The notes beneath the pieces are model-generated. The model saw only the letters and a list, made by a program, of their open reading frames with translations, ran no database searches and was not told the origin of the DNA. From the NCBI GenBank assembly GCA_009760855.2, contig WPIO01000102.1, positions 870,001 through 934,000 of the forward strand: DNA of 64,000 bases, read 5' to 3'. Of this stretch, positions 50,305-59,622 are shown one piece after another. A program made the translations under genes and the position numbers. The DNA is from Cristatella mucedo (lineage: Eukaryota > Bryozoa > Phylactolaemata > Cristatellidae). Every line of letters starts with the position of its first letter. Position 1 is the first letter of the stretch.

Positions 50305-50888
50305 AATTTAATACAATAAATAGCAATATAAAACAAACACACCACAACCACAGCGGCAGCAACATCATCCATCATTATACCAAGTCCACCGGTTATTTTT
50401 TTATCTATATAGCCAATAAAAGATGGCTTTAAAATATCGAAAATCCGAAAAAAAGTAAAGCAAAAAGCCGCATATAAAAAATCAACAACCAGCCTATTCA
50501 AGCCCCATATTTCTGCTTTTTGATGCAAATAATTTAGCCCCCAACCACAAAGGGCAAAAATCAAAAATATTGCCACAGCCTCATCTATTACCACAATTTT
50601 TGGATCTTTATCTGCAATTGATATGGCAAAAAAATGAGATGCCATCCAGCCAAGAAAAAACAGCAAAATAGCCAAAAAGCCAAGATAAATCGCATTAAAA
50701 CCAAGAAACCAAGAAACCAAAACTGCCGCAATGGAGCCGGCCGTTCCAGGAGCCACTGGAAAGTATCCCACATAACAAAAAGTAGAGATAAATTTATGAA
50801 ACCAAAGCATAAAAACAATTAAAAGTTGCGATAAAAACATACAAGGAATCTTTTTGCTATTCTTGTGCCCCACGTTAATATTAATCAA
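50295..50888 (-). CDS. pgpA: Phosphatidylglycerophosphatase A
   Basis: A 197-residue membrane phosphatase producing phosphatidylglycerol. The family motifs are GYFPVAPGTAGS, KIVVIDEAVAIF (acidic active-site segment) and the conserved FRIFDILKPSFIGYIDKK followed by GGLGIMMDDVAAA. Several hydrophobic helices surround them. The first 26 residues before MLWFHKFIST do not match the family, so the start may be the ATG near 50810. Its 3' end overlaps the dapA start by 10 bp. Confidence 0.93.
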   Translation of the reverse strand: MININVGHKNSKKIPCMFLSQLLIVFMLWFHKFISTFCYVGYFPVAPGTAGSIAAVLVSWFLGFNAIYLGFLAILLFFLGWMASHFFAISIADKDPKIVVIDEAVAIFLIFALCGWGLNYLHQKAEIWGLNRLVVDFLYAAFCFTFFRIFDILKPSFIGYIDKKITGGLGIMMDDVAAAVVVVCLFYIAIYCIKLWG

Positions 50889-50946
50889 TAAAAATATGGA
50901 TAACTTTTCTTGACACTTAAATAACAGCCCATAAACCCTGACCCCT

Positions 50947-52053
50947 ATGCGATCAATTAATAATGTCCAGCCCGAAATGATTACAATTTTTTCATTCCTG
51001 TTAGTTTTAACGGTGGTGGTTTTTGTTCATGAATTTGGACATTTCTACACAGCCAGAAAGTGTGGAGTAAGGGTGGAAGAGTTTTCCATAGGCTTTGGTA
51101 AAACCCTAATTCAAAAATCTGATAAAAATGGCACAATATGGAAAATGTGCCTCTTGCCATTTGGCGGTTATGTAAAAATGATGGGAGATAAAGATGCCAG
51201 CAGCTTTGGCTCTCTGCCCAGTGCAAATCCAACAGAAGAAGAACTAAAACACTCCATACTGCACAAAACAAAATTGCAAAAAATCATGATAGCTCTTGCC
51301 GGCCCCCTTGCCAACTATATTTTTGGTTTTGTGATTTTTTCTGGTCTATTCTACACAATTGGCATAATGCATGCAGAGCCAATAATAACTCAAATTGAAG
51401 CTGGCAGCCCAGCCGCCAATATTGGTTTACAGCCCCAAGATGAAATAATTAGCATAAATGACAATAAAGTTCATAGCTTTAAAGATGTGCAGAGGGTGGT
51501 TGCATTGCATACTGGTGGCACAATTCAAATTATTGCAAAGAGGGGGGGAGAAGAGAAAAATTTTACATTATTGCCAAAAATAACCTTAGAAAATAACGGC
51601 CACAATCAATATAAAATTGGCATCATGGGTCCAGAATCAACTAGGATCAAGCTAAATATTTACGAAAGTGCTTCCAAATCTATTGGCGAAATTTACGCAA
51701 TATCCAGCACCTCTCTGCAGGCCATGGGTCAGATAATAATGGGCAAAAGAACTCCAAAAGACCTTAGTGGTCCAGTCAGGATAATAAAATATGCCGGAGA
51801 AGCTGGACAAAAAGGTCTGATACCTCTCATATCCTTTATAGGATTTCTATCGATAAGCCTAGGATTAATTAATCTTCTGCCAATACCACTATTAGATGGT
51901 GGCCATGTTGTGGTTTATACAATTGAGCAATTAATAGGCAAAGATTTAAATAAAAGAGCCTATCAATTGCTATATACAATAGGTATAGGATTTGTTGGCG
52001 TTGTTACAGTCTATGCTCTGCTAAATGACATATCGTCACTCTTGACGAAATAG
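50947..52053 (+). CDS. rseP: Site-2 zinc metalloprotease RseP
   Basis: An intramembrane protease of the M50 family that cuts membrane-bound regulators or leftover signal peptides. The zinc-binding HEFGH is in VVFVHEFGHFYTARKCGV in the first membrane segment. A PDZ domain spans about residues 125-210 (ITQIEAGSPAANIGLQPQDE). The third zinc ligand is the Asp in LLPIPLLDGGHVV near the C-terminus, followed by the last membrane segment. The family usually starts with MxTILSFxLV, so Met11 (50977, MITIFSFLLV) is the likelier start than 50947. It is divergent from pgpA. In relatives it sits with uppS-cdsA-bamA; here that context is lost. Confidence 0.94.
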   Translation: MRSINNVQPEMITIFSFLLVLTVVVFVHEFGHFYTARKCGVRVEEFSIGFGKTLIQKSDKNGTIWKMCLLPFGGYVKMMGDKDASSFGSLPSANPTEEELKHSILHKTKLQKIMIALAGPLANYIFGFVIFSGLFYTIGIMHAEPIITQIEAGSPAANIGLQPQDEIISINDNKVHSFKDVQRVVALHTGGTIQIIAKRGGEEKNFTLLPKITLENNGHNQYKIGIMGPESTRIKLNIYESASKSIGEIYAISSTSLQAMGQIIMGKRTPKDLSGPVRIIKYAGEAGQKGLIPLISFIGFLSISLGLINLLPIPLLDGGHVVVYTIEQLIGKDLNKRAYQLLYTIGIGFVGVVTVYALLNDISSLLTK

Positions 52054-52710
52054 ATAAACTGGACGGAAAAGTCAAAAAGTCAGCAAGAAATAATAAAATT
52101 ACACCCTAATGGCGTAACAAAATAACGCATTGATAAAATCAAAACTTCACTCAATAATCTTACCGGCAATATATTTACTTTTTTATATAGTTAAAAAAAC
52201 GACCATATCGTAGAAAAATCAATTCCATGTTTGTAAGATATTTTTTTGCCCAAAACCCAAAAAGTCAGGTTGGCAAATTGTATTCCTTTTTTCTACTACA
52301 AAACACAGTCACAACATCTTAAAAAACATAAATAACCTAAGTCACAAATAAATGACGCAACATGATATTTGGAAATCATTGAAAGCCCACATAATCATAA
52401 AACAATACCAAAAAAGCTCAATCCTCTATAGTCAAAACTAAAACATAATTGATATGATTATATTTTTCAAATATCGGTGTGACATGAAGATATTTCTATA
52501 TCTTAATATAAATACCGACAATATTTGCTGATTTTTTTCCGCATAGATCGTTAAAAAAAGTGCATATTGTAGATAAATTTCAGATTTTTAATATTTAGCG
52601 AACTATAAATTTTATATTTTTACAAAAGCTACATCAATTATTGCTTCTTTCAAGATATATGGAAATGCAGCTATAAAAAAACAGCTACCAGCAAATGCCA
52701 AGAACGCCAA
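52054..52710. other. Intergenic stretch, no gene seen
   Basis: About 650 bp between the convergent ends of rseP and the COQ9-family gene. AT-rich, with no recognisable gene remnant, repeat or strong hairpin. Confidence 0.5.
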
Positions 52711-53334
52711 TTATACAAAATATCTCACAATTGGCCATTCTTTGATTGTGGAAATTTTTTCTTTGATAGCCTTTTTTATAATCCCAATATTTTTGGCTCT
52801 TGCAATCTGAGCGTTAATAAAATCTTTTGTTAAATTTAAATCTTGCTTACGCACCCAATAAAGCACAACTCTTGCATAAATTAAGGACAATGTTGCTCTT
52901 TTTGTATAATAATTAAAGTCCATAGAGACATCTTTGGCGTTTTTTATAATAAAATCTGCCATATCATAACATCTTAAGGTTGCTTTGGAAATATTTTTTT
53001 TATAATAATTTGCCATAGCGGCAAATAAAAGTCCATCCTGGGTCGCAATTTCCAGATGCAATCCTATTAAGAAACTAATTTTTTTAGAAAAACTTAATCC
53101 AGAAAAAACAGCATCATCCAAACGAATCAGCAATTCTTTATTCCATATTGTAAAATAGTGATCTAAAATATCTTGCAACCCACAGGGGAACATAATTTCC
53201 AACCTTGCCTTGGTAATATTATGCTCTCTGGCCATAAGTAAAACCTTCTCATAACTTAATGAGGAAGAATTGTAGCTATAAAAATCTTTAACCAAATTCA
53301 ATATCAAGAATTTTTGCCCACAAAAATCATCCAT
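52711..53334 (-). CDS. COQ9 family protein, ubiquinone biosynthesis
   Basis: A 207-residue helical protein. The diagnostic COQ9 motif D-F-N-x-Y-T-K-R is present (SMDFNYYTKRATLSLIYARV), followed by VVLYWV. The N-terminal half has the TetR-like fold pattern of the family, with MFPCGLQDILDHYFTIWN matching the FPxGxxELxxHF block. COQ9 binds lipid substrates and helps the COQ7-type hydroxylase in ubiquinone synthesis. It lies 1 bp after nuoA on the same strand, so the two are surely co-transcribed. Sequence divergence from typical members is considerable. Confidence 0.85.
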   Translation of the reverse strand: MDDFCGQKFLILNLVKDFYSYNSSSLSYEKVLLMAREHNITKARLEIMFPCGLQDILDHYFTIWNKELLIRLDDAVFSGLSFSKKISFLIGLHLEIATQDGLLFAAMANYYKKNISKATLRCYDMADFIIKNAKDVSMDFNYYTKRATLSLIYARVVLYWVRKQDLNLTKDFINAQIARAKNIGIIKKAIKEKISTIKEWPIVRYFV

Positions 53335-53335
53335 A

Positions 53336-53686
53336 TTACCAGTCCATTACTTTTTTTCTCCACTCATAAACAAACCCTATGGTCACTAAAAATAAAAAGG
53401 AAAGCATTGAAATTAAGCCAAAGAAACCAAATTTTTTGGCAACCATAGTCCAAGGCAAAAGCAAAGCTAACTCCAAATCAAAAACAATAAAAAGCATTGC
53501 TACCAAATAAAAATGAATATCAAACTTGGTTCTCGCACCTCCAAAGGGCTCCACTCCGCACTCGTATTGTGAATTTTTTTCCTCATCTGGGCGAATTTTA
53601 TTAAGAATGAACGGCACCAAAAGCAAAGCACATCCAACCAAAGCCGCAACGGCAATAAATAAAAATACTCGATAGTAAAGATTCAT
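53336..53686 (-). CDS. nuoA: NADH-quinone oxidoreductase subunit A
   Basis: A 116-residue membrane subunit of complex I with three membrane helices. The family signature is present: YECGVEPFGGARTKFDIHFY, then LVAMLFIVFDLELALLLPW with the conserved acidic residues. The C-terminal YEWRKKVMDW is also typical. The rest of the nuo operon is not in the window, and the next gene downstream is a COQ9-family gene, so nuoA has been separated from nuoB. A broken copy of its 3' half is at 12.1 kb. Confidence 0.96.
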   Translation of the reverse strand: MNLYYRVFLFIAVAALVGCALLLVPFILNKIRPDEEKNSQYECGVEPFGGARTKFDIHFYLVAMLFIVFDLELALLLPWTMVAKKFGFFGLISMLSFLFLVTIGFVYEWRKKVMDW

Positions 53687-54148
53687 AAGAAAAAACTTAT
53701 TACTTATTCATCAGTTCAGCATATGTTTAAAACATAATAGTCAACCCCCATAAAAACAGCAATACCTTGCGGCCGCCAAAACAAAAATTGCAAAATATCT
53801 TAATGATGGGAAGTTAAGGCCAAAATAGAAAGCACAATCACCAGAACTATTAAAATTATCGCAACCAAAAAAATCATTAGTGGCAATAACCTAATATAGA
53901 GCAAACATACGCTCAGGTCAAAAATTCAACCTTGGATTTTTTACGCAATCCACAGTCAAAAAAAATTACAGCATAATCACCAATCTCAGACACAGGGGGG
54001 GGTGAATGTCAAAAAAATAGATATTCTGCCAACACATTTCACCACATGAAAACCATAGCCCATATGTCAAAAAAATAATGCAATATTTTTGCCTTTATTG
54101 CAAGAAAAAATCTTGACTTTTAACACCACAACTAAAATTGATCCTTTT
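53687..54148. other. Intergenic region between nuoA and tRNA-Tyr
   Basis: About 460 bp with no family-recognisable gene. It includes a 25-codon hydrophobic frame on the minus strand (53800-53877) and a run of eight G around 53995-54002. It should contain the nuoA and tRNA promoters. Confidence 0.5.
53800..53877 (-). CDS. Possible 25-aa membrane peptide upstream of nuoA
   Basis: ATG to TAA encodes a 25-residue peptide (MIFLVAIILIVLVIVLSIL, then ALTSHH): a single hydrophobic helix with a polar His-containing end. It lies upstream of nuoA on the same strand. Small single-helix subunits of respiratory complexes have this form, but no homology can be claimed. In AT-rich DNA such a frame could arise by chance. 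Confidence 0.25.
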   Translation of the reverse strand: MIFLVAIILIVLVIVLSILALTSHH

Positions 54149-54234
54149 GGAGGAATGGCTGAGTGGTCAAAGGCGGCTGACTGTAAATCAGCTCTCGCAA
54201 GGGTTCGTTGGTTCAAATCCGACTTCCTCCACCA
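54149..54234 (+). tRNA. tRNA-Tyr (GTA)
   Basis: An 86-nt class II tRNA with encoded CCA. The acceptor stem is GGAGGAA/TTCCTCC with A73 and CCA at 54232-54234. The anticodon stem GCTGA/TCAGC encloses the loop CTGTAAA with anticodon GTA at 54183-54185. A long variable arm (CTCTCGCAAGGG region) and a T-arm with GGTTCAAATCC are present, as expected for bacterial tRNA-Tyr. Confidence 0.97.
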
Positions 54235-54359
54235 CAAACAATCACTGCTAGTTTTTGTTTTGCTTGTGTTGCGTTTGCTCCCACAAACCACAAAACTCAC
54301 CGTTCGTAGTTTCTGTTACTCAATTGCAAGAATGACAGAAGTAAGACAAATGATTTATT

Positions 54360-55424
54360 ATGAAGCAAAAAAAATTCGAATCATTGTCTTTATTGGCTTT
54401 TGTTGTCATAATGATTATTGGGCTTTTCACTTCACTTGGTACTGCTTACTCTTTAAATAAAGAAACTACTAAAATTAATGGATATCTTGGCGTTGGAGGA
54501 GGGCTGGATGGAATATTTTTTACCGGAGGTACAAATGCAAATGCAACCGATACCACCTCTATAGTCCAAGCTGAAATAGCTGGTCTTGGCGGCGGGGCAA
54601 CTCTGCAGAGTGGATTTCAAATAACCCATCACTATTTTTATTTTGCCGCAGAGTTTAATTTTACAACCACCAATAGAATTGCCGGAGGTAATGAATATTT
54701 ATCTTCCAAATCTGGTTATTATAAAATCACCAGCCAAGACCCAACCTATAATTTAGACGGAAATTTAAAATTTGGCATCTCGATTATCAAAAATAAACTA
54801 AATATCTACAACATCATTGGCGCCGGAGCTTGGTTTACGCCTCAAACCAATCTAGAGGCAATAAATAATGGCACCTATTATATTAATTTCATGCAAAACA
54901 ATCTTTTTGGCTCTAAAGATTCCGACCTTTCTTTTATAATCAGCAATCTTTTGCCCAATATAGGGCAGATGAGCTTGGTGGAAATCGTACTGCAGCCATC
55001 AATTATTGCCCATGTAAATGTTGGTATTGGCGCCAGATATGCCATAAAAAAACATCTTAGTATTTTTACCGAACTTTCCAGTGCCATAAATGTAAGCAAT
55101 AATCAGCAATCCAAGCTTGACTTTATTCATCTGGTAGGATCAACCAGCGATAAAAGCCCTGCCCCGCTAAAAAATTTTGACATTACCATCAAACCTGGAG
55201 AGCTGATGCCCAAGATAGACAATAATGCGGCAATAGATATTGCTAAAAACAATCCAGCGATAGTTACTTTGCAGGCTCCACTTGCTAGCTTTGACGCACA
55301 ATCTGTAGATAATTATTTTTCATCAAACAACAATGTTGATGGCAAAATCCCAACAGACCTTAGCGTCCCCATCACAACATTAGTTCAAACTAGATGGTCA
55401 ATAGGCCTTTCTATGCAGTTTTGA
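54360..55424 (+). CDS. Outer membrane beta-barrel protein
   Basis: A 354-residue protein with an N-terminal signal (LSLLAFVVIMIIGLFTSLGTAYS). It then shows alternating amphipathic strands (YFYFAAEFNFTT, LSIFTELSSAINV) and ends in RWSIGLSMQF, a terminal strand with the C-terminal Phe that the BAM complex recognises. It resembles the Surface_Ag_2/OmpA-like barrel proteins of Rickettsiales in plan, but I cannot assign a family. The TGA directly after the Phe shows that TGA is a stop codon in this organism. It lies 125 bp after tRNA-Tyr. Confidence 0.8.
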   Translation: MKQKKFESLSLLAFVVIMIIGLFTSLGTAYSLNKETTKINGYLGVGGGLDGIFFTGGTNANATDTTSIVQAEIAGLGGGATLQSGFQITHHYFYFAAEFNFTTTNRIAGGNEYLSSKSGYYKITSQDPTYNLDGNLKFGISIIKNKLNIYNIIGAGAWFTPQTNLEAINNGTYYINFMQNNLFGSKDSDLSFIISNLLPNIGQMSLVEIVLQPSIIAHVNVGIGARYAIKKHLSIFTELSSAINVSNNQQSKLDFIHLVGSTSDKSPAPLKNFDITIKPGELMPKIDNNAAIDIAKNNPAIVTLQAPLASFDAQSVDNYFSSNNNVDGKIPTDLSVPITTLVQTRWSIGLSMQF

Positions 55425-55572
55425 TGGCAAAAAAATACCATAAATACGCAATTGATAAAATAATCATTAATTAGCACTATCTTTGAACTAAAAATTAAAT
55501 AAAATAACCACACAAATAATTGCATATTATTATATTCATTTTTTCCTGGTCTAAAAAAATTCACTAGCAATC

Positions 55573-56502
55573 ATGTATACAATCGAATCTCATGCTAAAA
55601 TAAACCTTTTTTTAAAAGTTACAGGCAAAAGAAGTGATGGCTATCACCTACTTTGCAGCGCAATGGCTTACTTAGATCTACGCGACAATATAACAATTAT
55701 TCCCAAAGAACAATCTCAACCAACACTATCTATTACCGGCTCATTTGGACACATAATAAGTAATGAGCGGCCGAATAACAATCTAGCGTTCAAAGCTCTA
55801 AGATTAATGCAAAAAAGATATAACATTCAGACCAATTTTCACATTAAAATTGAAAAAAATATCCCCATTGCAGCGGGACTTGGTGGAGGTAGCAGCAATG
55901 CAGCTGCAGTTTTAAATTTTTGCAATAATTACTTTAATCTAAAATTAACTCCAGATGAATTAATGTCTGAAGGGTTGAAAATAGGTGCCGATGTGCCATT
56001 TTTTCTACAACCTCACACATCCATATGCGAAGGAATTGGTGAAATAATAACGCCCATCACATTCCAAACCAACTCCCAACCAATAGAAATGGCAATAATA
56101 AGCTTAGATGTCTTTATTTCTAGCGCAGCCGCCTACAAACACTCCCAATTTAAACCTCAAGACTATAGTTCTATCAAAAATAAAATTTGTAGTAAAGAAA
56201 TTGCCACATCAGATCTGATTGCAACAGTGGCTCTGGGCAATGATCTATATCCTCATGCACTAAATCAGATACCCCAACTGCACAATATTATAGTTACGGC
56301 AACACAAATGGGCGAAGGGCTTGCAACTTGCGCCATGTCTGGCAGTGGGCCAACTCTATTCTTATTTCATCCAGAAAAAGAAAAATTAAACCACATAACA
56401 CTTAAACTAAATAAACATTATCCAGTAAATATAATTCACACAAAATTACTGACATCAATCAAGCAAAATCATTTCACTAATCATCAATTCCCATGGATTT
56501 AA
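55573..56502 (+). CDS. ispE: 4-diphosphocytidyl-2-C-methyl-D-erythritol kinase
   Basis: A 309-residue GHMP kinase of the MEP isoprenoid pathway. It starts with SHAKINLFLKVTGKRSDGYH, which includes the substrate-binding Lys. The ATP-binding loop is IPIAAGLGGGSSNAAAVL. The catalytic Asp is in KIGADVPFFL, and the C-terminal GHMP motif is CAMSGSGPTLF. The MEP pathway is kept in Anaplasmataceae and Midichloriaceae but lost in Rickettsia, which gives a hint about placement. The 3' end overlaps bcp by 10 bp. Confidence 0.95.
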   Translation: MYTIESHAKINLFLKVTGKRSDGYHLLCSAMAYLDLRDNITIIPKEQSQPTLSITGSFGHIISNERPNNNLAFKALRLMQKRYNIQTNFHIKIEKNIPIAAGLGGGSSNAAAVLNFCNNYFNLKLTPDELMSEGLKIGADVPFFLQPHTSICEGIGEIITPITFQTNSQPIEMAIISLDVFISSAAAYKHSQFKPQDYSSIKNKICSKEIATSDLIATVALGNDLYPHALNQIPQLHNIIVTATQMGEGLATCAMSGSGPTLFLFHPEKEKLNHITLKLNKHYPVNIIHTKLLTSIKQNHFTNHQFPWI

Positions 56503-56966
56503 AAATTAATGCATTTGCACCACATTTTATGCTTAAAAATCAATTAGGAGAAGATTTTTCACTACACGATGCAATCAAAACAAAAAATATTGTTTTATAT
56601 TTCTATCCAAAAGACAACACCCCAGGATGCACAGTCCAAGCCATAGAATTTACAAAAATTAAAGACATCCTAAAAACGCACAACTATCATATAGTTGGCA
56701 TATCCAAAGACACGATCTCTTGTCATAAAAAATTTATCACATCTCACAGTCTCTCTATTGAACTACTTGCTGATACCAATTCTACTGTTTGCAATCAATA
56801 CAATTGCCTTAAAGAAAAAAGCATGTTTGGCAAGAAATATTTTGGCATCGAAAGATCAACATTTCTTATCAACCAAAAAGGAATTATTATTTCCATTTGG
56901 CGTAAAGTAAGAGCAGAAACAAACCCACAAGAAGTGTTAAATTTTATTGAAGCATCAAATAATTAA
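56493..56966 (+). CDS. bcp: Thiol peroxidase Bcp (peroxiredoxin)
   Basis: A 157-residue AhpC/TSA-family peroxiredoxin reducing peroxides. The peroxidatic Cys lies in YPKDNTPGCTVQAIEFTK, with the usual TPGCT context. No resolving Cys stands at the usual spot five residues later, so it may work as a 1-Cys type or use the later Cys in ISCHKKF or NSTVCNQYNC. Its start overlaps the ispE end by 10 bp (ATG within the last codons), implying translational coupling. Confidence 0.93.
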   Translation: MDLKINAFAPHFMLKNQLGEDFSLHDAIKTKNIVLYFYPKDNTPGCTVQAIEFTKIKDILKTHNYHIVGISKDTISCHKKFITSHSLSIELLADTNSTVCNQYNCLKEKSMFGKKYFGIERSTFLINQKGIIISIWRKVRAETNPQEVLNFIEASNN

Positions 56967-57059
56967 ATACAATGCCAAATAAACCTTATTTTTATTATTG
57001 CTGTAAAGATATTCCAACCAAAAGTAAAATATATAATAACATGTGGTGAAGTTTAAAAA

Positions 57060-57079
57060 AATGTTCCACGTGGAACATT
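57060..57079. promoter_or_regulatory. parS-like ParB-binding palindrome, copy 1
   Basis: AATGTTCCACGTGGAACATT is a perfect 20-bp palindrome whose core TGTTCCACGTGGAACA fits the bacterial parS consensus TGTTNCACGTGNAACA. It lies in the gap between the convergent bcp and glmU genes. Confidence 0.9.
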
Positions 57080-57125
57080 GGCTCAATCAAAATACAAAAA
57101 ACCAATGTAAGGATTGATAAAAAAA

Positions 57126-58541
57126 TTAGTTATTTTTTTTATCCTTCATTGCAAAATAGCGAACAGCACCACCTTTGATGGTTTTAGAGGCACCATCTCT
57201 AGTAACTATATCACCACTTTCAATGTTTTTACAAACAACAGTAGCGGCCGTAATCATAGATTCAGAACCAATATTAACCGGAGATATAATGGAAGAATTA
57301 GAGCCAATAAAAGCCCCCTGCCCCACATTGCTGTGATTTTTTTTCTTACCATCATAATTACAAAAAACCACACCAGCACCAACATTAACACCAGACCCAA
57401 AAGTTGCGTCTCCAACATAAGATAGATGGGCAATTTTTGTTTTTTCACCTATGTGGGATTTTTTAATTTCCACAAAATTACCCACCAAAGCATTGCTTTC
57501 AACAACAACTTCATTACGCAACCTAGCCATAGGTCCTATTTTTGATCCAGATTTAATGTGGGTATTTTCCAACCAACAGCCATCCAAAATCGTCACATTA
57601 TCATCAATAACAACACCAGATCCAATATAACAATTACCACCGATATAAACATTATTACCAATTGAGCAATTTTCCAATTTCGATCCTCTGCCAATCAAAC
57701 AATCACACCCAACAGTTACACCCAAGCCAAAAACAACAGACGGCTCAATTGTTGTTTCAACGCCCAAAGAAAGATCAAAAGAAACAGAAACCGACTCTGG
57801 AGAAAGAAAAAAAACCCTTTCTGAAAGTTTTGCAACAATTTTATTATTCATTATTTTATTAACTTCATTCCAATCAGCTATAGAATTAACCCCAATGGTT
57901 GATTTTTTATCTAAAGTATAATAGCTGCATTTTAGATTTTGAGATTTAGCAATTTTAACAATATCTGTTAATAAATATTCTTTATATTGGCTATTAAGTT
58001 GAATTTTAGAAACCAAATTAGATAAAACTGCACTTTTCACAAAATAAAATCCAGCATTTGCAAAATATTCTTCATTTATTATAATGTTATTTTGCTTTGT
58101 TTCCACTATATCCTTAAAGCCATTTTCACCAAAAACTAACTTACCATAACCAACATCTTTGGTTAAAAAAGCTCCAACCAATAAGTCTAAATTTTCAGAT
58201 AAGAAAAACTTATACATATTTTCCGAATCAATAGAATCTAAAAGCGGAGTATCTCCACAAGATATTGCTGTTATTGGATTATTTTGATCTATTTTATCTA
58301 AAGCACAACTCACTGCTTTTCCCGTGCCAAGTTTTTCATCTTGTACAACAAACTCCAAATTTACTGATTGTGGAAATAGATTCTTTATTTGCTCAGAAAC
58401 AACTACAACAATTTTCTTTGCTTTTTGGTGGCAGTCTAAAACCCAATCTATCATTTTTTTTCCACATATTTTTTGTAGTATTTTAGATTTTTTACTAGAA
58501 AATCTAGTGCCATAACCTGCGGCCAAAATTATAACATTCAT
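57126..58541 (-). CDS. glmU: Bifunctional GlmU, UDP-GlcNAc synthesis
   Basis: A 471-residue bifunctional enzyme: GlcN-1-P acetyltransferase and GlcNAc-1-P uridylyltransferase, supplying UDP-GlcNAc for peptidoglycan. The N-terminal nucleotidyltransferase starts with VIILAAGYGTRFSSKKSKIL and holds the CGDTPLLDS metal-binding segment. From about residue 255 a left-handed beta-helix of hexapeptide repeats begins (VTVGCDCLIG, NNVYIGGNCYIG). It includes the acetyltransferase stretch AHLSYVGDATFGSGVNVGAG and CNYDGKKK. Length is normal. It is transcribed leftward and is followed by a parS site. Confidence 0.96.
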   Translation of the reverse strand: MNVIILAAGYGTRFSSKKSKILQKICGKKMIDWVLDCHQKAKKIVVVVSEQIKNLFPQSVNLEFVVQDEKLGTGKAVSCALDKIDQNNPITAISCGDTPLLDSIDSENMYKFFLSENLDLLVGAFLTKDVGYGKLVFGENGFKDIVETKQNNIIINEEYFANAGFYFVKSAVLSNLVSKIQLNSQYKEYLLTDIVKIAKSQNLKCSYYTLDKKSTIGVNSIADWNEVNKIMNNKIVAKLSERVFFLSPESVSVSFDLSLGVETTIEPSVVFGLGVTVGCDCLIGRGSKLENCSIGNNVYIGGNCYIGSGVVIDDNVTILDGCWLENTHIKSGSKIGPMARLRNEVVVESNALVGNFVEIKKSHIGEKTKIAHLSYVGDATFGSGVNVGAGVVFCNYDGKKKNHSNVGQGAFIGSNSSIISPVNIGSESMITAATVVCKNIESGDIVTRDGASKTIKGGAVRYFAMKDKKNN

Positions 58542-58547
58542 AACAAA

Positions 58548-59198
58548 TCAACTAAAAACTGGCATCTTGATAAAATTAATATTTCCGTTTTTTATCAATC
58601 TAAATCCAACTTTTTCCATTTTACCAGCTAAAGAATTAAAAGATTCATCCAAAAAAGCCATCTCAACAAAATCAGTAGCTACTGCCAATATAACAAAACT
58701 AACATCTAAAGATTCTATTTTCTCTCTTACCCTTAACCAAGAAGATATTCTGCCATAATTTGAAGCTCTAACAACTGTGATATTTTTGGAATTTTGAGAT
58801 ATTTTTACAACAGATTCTCTGTTTATTAAAATTTCTCTTATTTCAAACAAATCAAAAACCACATCAAAAACACCCAAATATGTATTTTCTTTTGACTCTC
58901 TTAAATCTTTCGGTGCAAAAAAAGAAATAATACCATCTATTTCTACTTGATTTAGATTTATATCGTTCTCATTAATATTTAAAAAATAAAAAAGTTCCGA
59001 CAGTGCTAATTTTTTAGCCAAAAAAAATAAATTATTTTCAGCCTGCGCTTGAGACTCACCATATGATTCAACAACCAAATCAGAAACAAAAAACCTATTA
59101 TCTGAAAAACTTACAGCAGCAAGTGAGTAAAAAGGTGTTAGAAATCCAAAAGTAAATATTAATATCCAGTTTTGTAAAAATTTAACAGAAAATCTCAC
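58548..59198 (-). CDS. Secreted DUF2066-like protein
   Basis: A periplasmic protein of about 216 residues if started at the GTG at 59198. That start gives a clean signal peptide ([20 protein letters not shown] ... SLA) and only 17 bp of overlap with ndk, while the first ATGs (59261, 59234) lie deep inside ndk. The mature N-terminus ([20 protein letters not shown], then [10 protein letters not shown]) resembles the DUF2066 pattern of a beta strand plus an Ala/Glu-rich helix. The function of that family is unknown. It sits between ndk and glmU on the minus strand. Confidence 0.6.
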   Translation of the reverse strand: MRFSVKFLQNWILIFTFGFLTPFYSLAAVSFSDNRFFVSDLVVESYGESQAQAENNLFFLAKKLALSELFYFLNINENDINLNQVEIDGIISFFAPKDLRESKENTYLGVFDVVFDLFEIREILINRESVVKISQNSKNITVVRASNYGRISSWLRVREKIESLDVSFVILAVATDFVEMAFLDESFNSLAGKMEKVGFRLIKNGNINFIKMPVFS

Positions 59199-59604
59199 TA
59201 CCGGAAAAAAAGAAATTAATTTCTCTTTTTGCATTTTCTTTAGAATCTGAACCATGAACACTATTTTCAGCTATAGAAACACCATATTCTTTTCTTATTG
59301 TGCCAACCTTAGCTTCTTGTGGATTTGTTACACCAATTAAATCTCTGTATTTTTCAATTACATCATCATTGCCCAATAAAACCTGAACCACAACAATACC
59401 AGAAGAAATTTGCTCAACCAATTCAACAAAAAAAGACCTTTCTTTGTGGGCATCGTAAAAATATTTAGCTTCTTGTGGTGTAATTATCTTCATTTTTTGT
59501 GCAACTATTTTAAGCCCAGATGATTCAATCATTTTATTAATAGCACCAGTTAAATTTCTTTTTGTTGCATCTGGTTTAATAATGGAAAATGTTGTATTTA
59601 ACAT
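59182..59604 (-). CDS. ndk: Nucleoside diphosphate kinase
   Basis: A 140-residue NDK that balances nucleoside triphosphates. The N-terminal [15 protein letters not shown] and the active-site histidine in ENSVHGSDS, with the flanking A-K-x-E-I-N-F-F ending, are canonical. Standard length. It overlaps the following DUF2066-like gene by 17 bp and follows the DUF1013 gene by 18 bp on the same strand. Confidence 0.97.
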   Translation of the reverse strand: MLNTTFSIIKPDATKRNLTGAINKMIESSGLKIVAQKMKIITPQEAKYFYDAHKERSFFVELVEQISSGIVVVQVLLGNDDVIEKYRDLIGVTNPQEAKVGTIRKEYGVSIAENSVHGSDSKENAKREINFFFSGSEIFC

Positions 59605-59622
59605 ATATGTTTATAAAATAAA

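Noticed and set aside
53990-54003. Run of eight G, and a run of eight C near 17602-17610, as phase-variable tracts
   Set aside because: Neither lies in a gene or between recognisable promoter elements, so there is no sign of a switching role.
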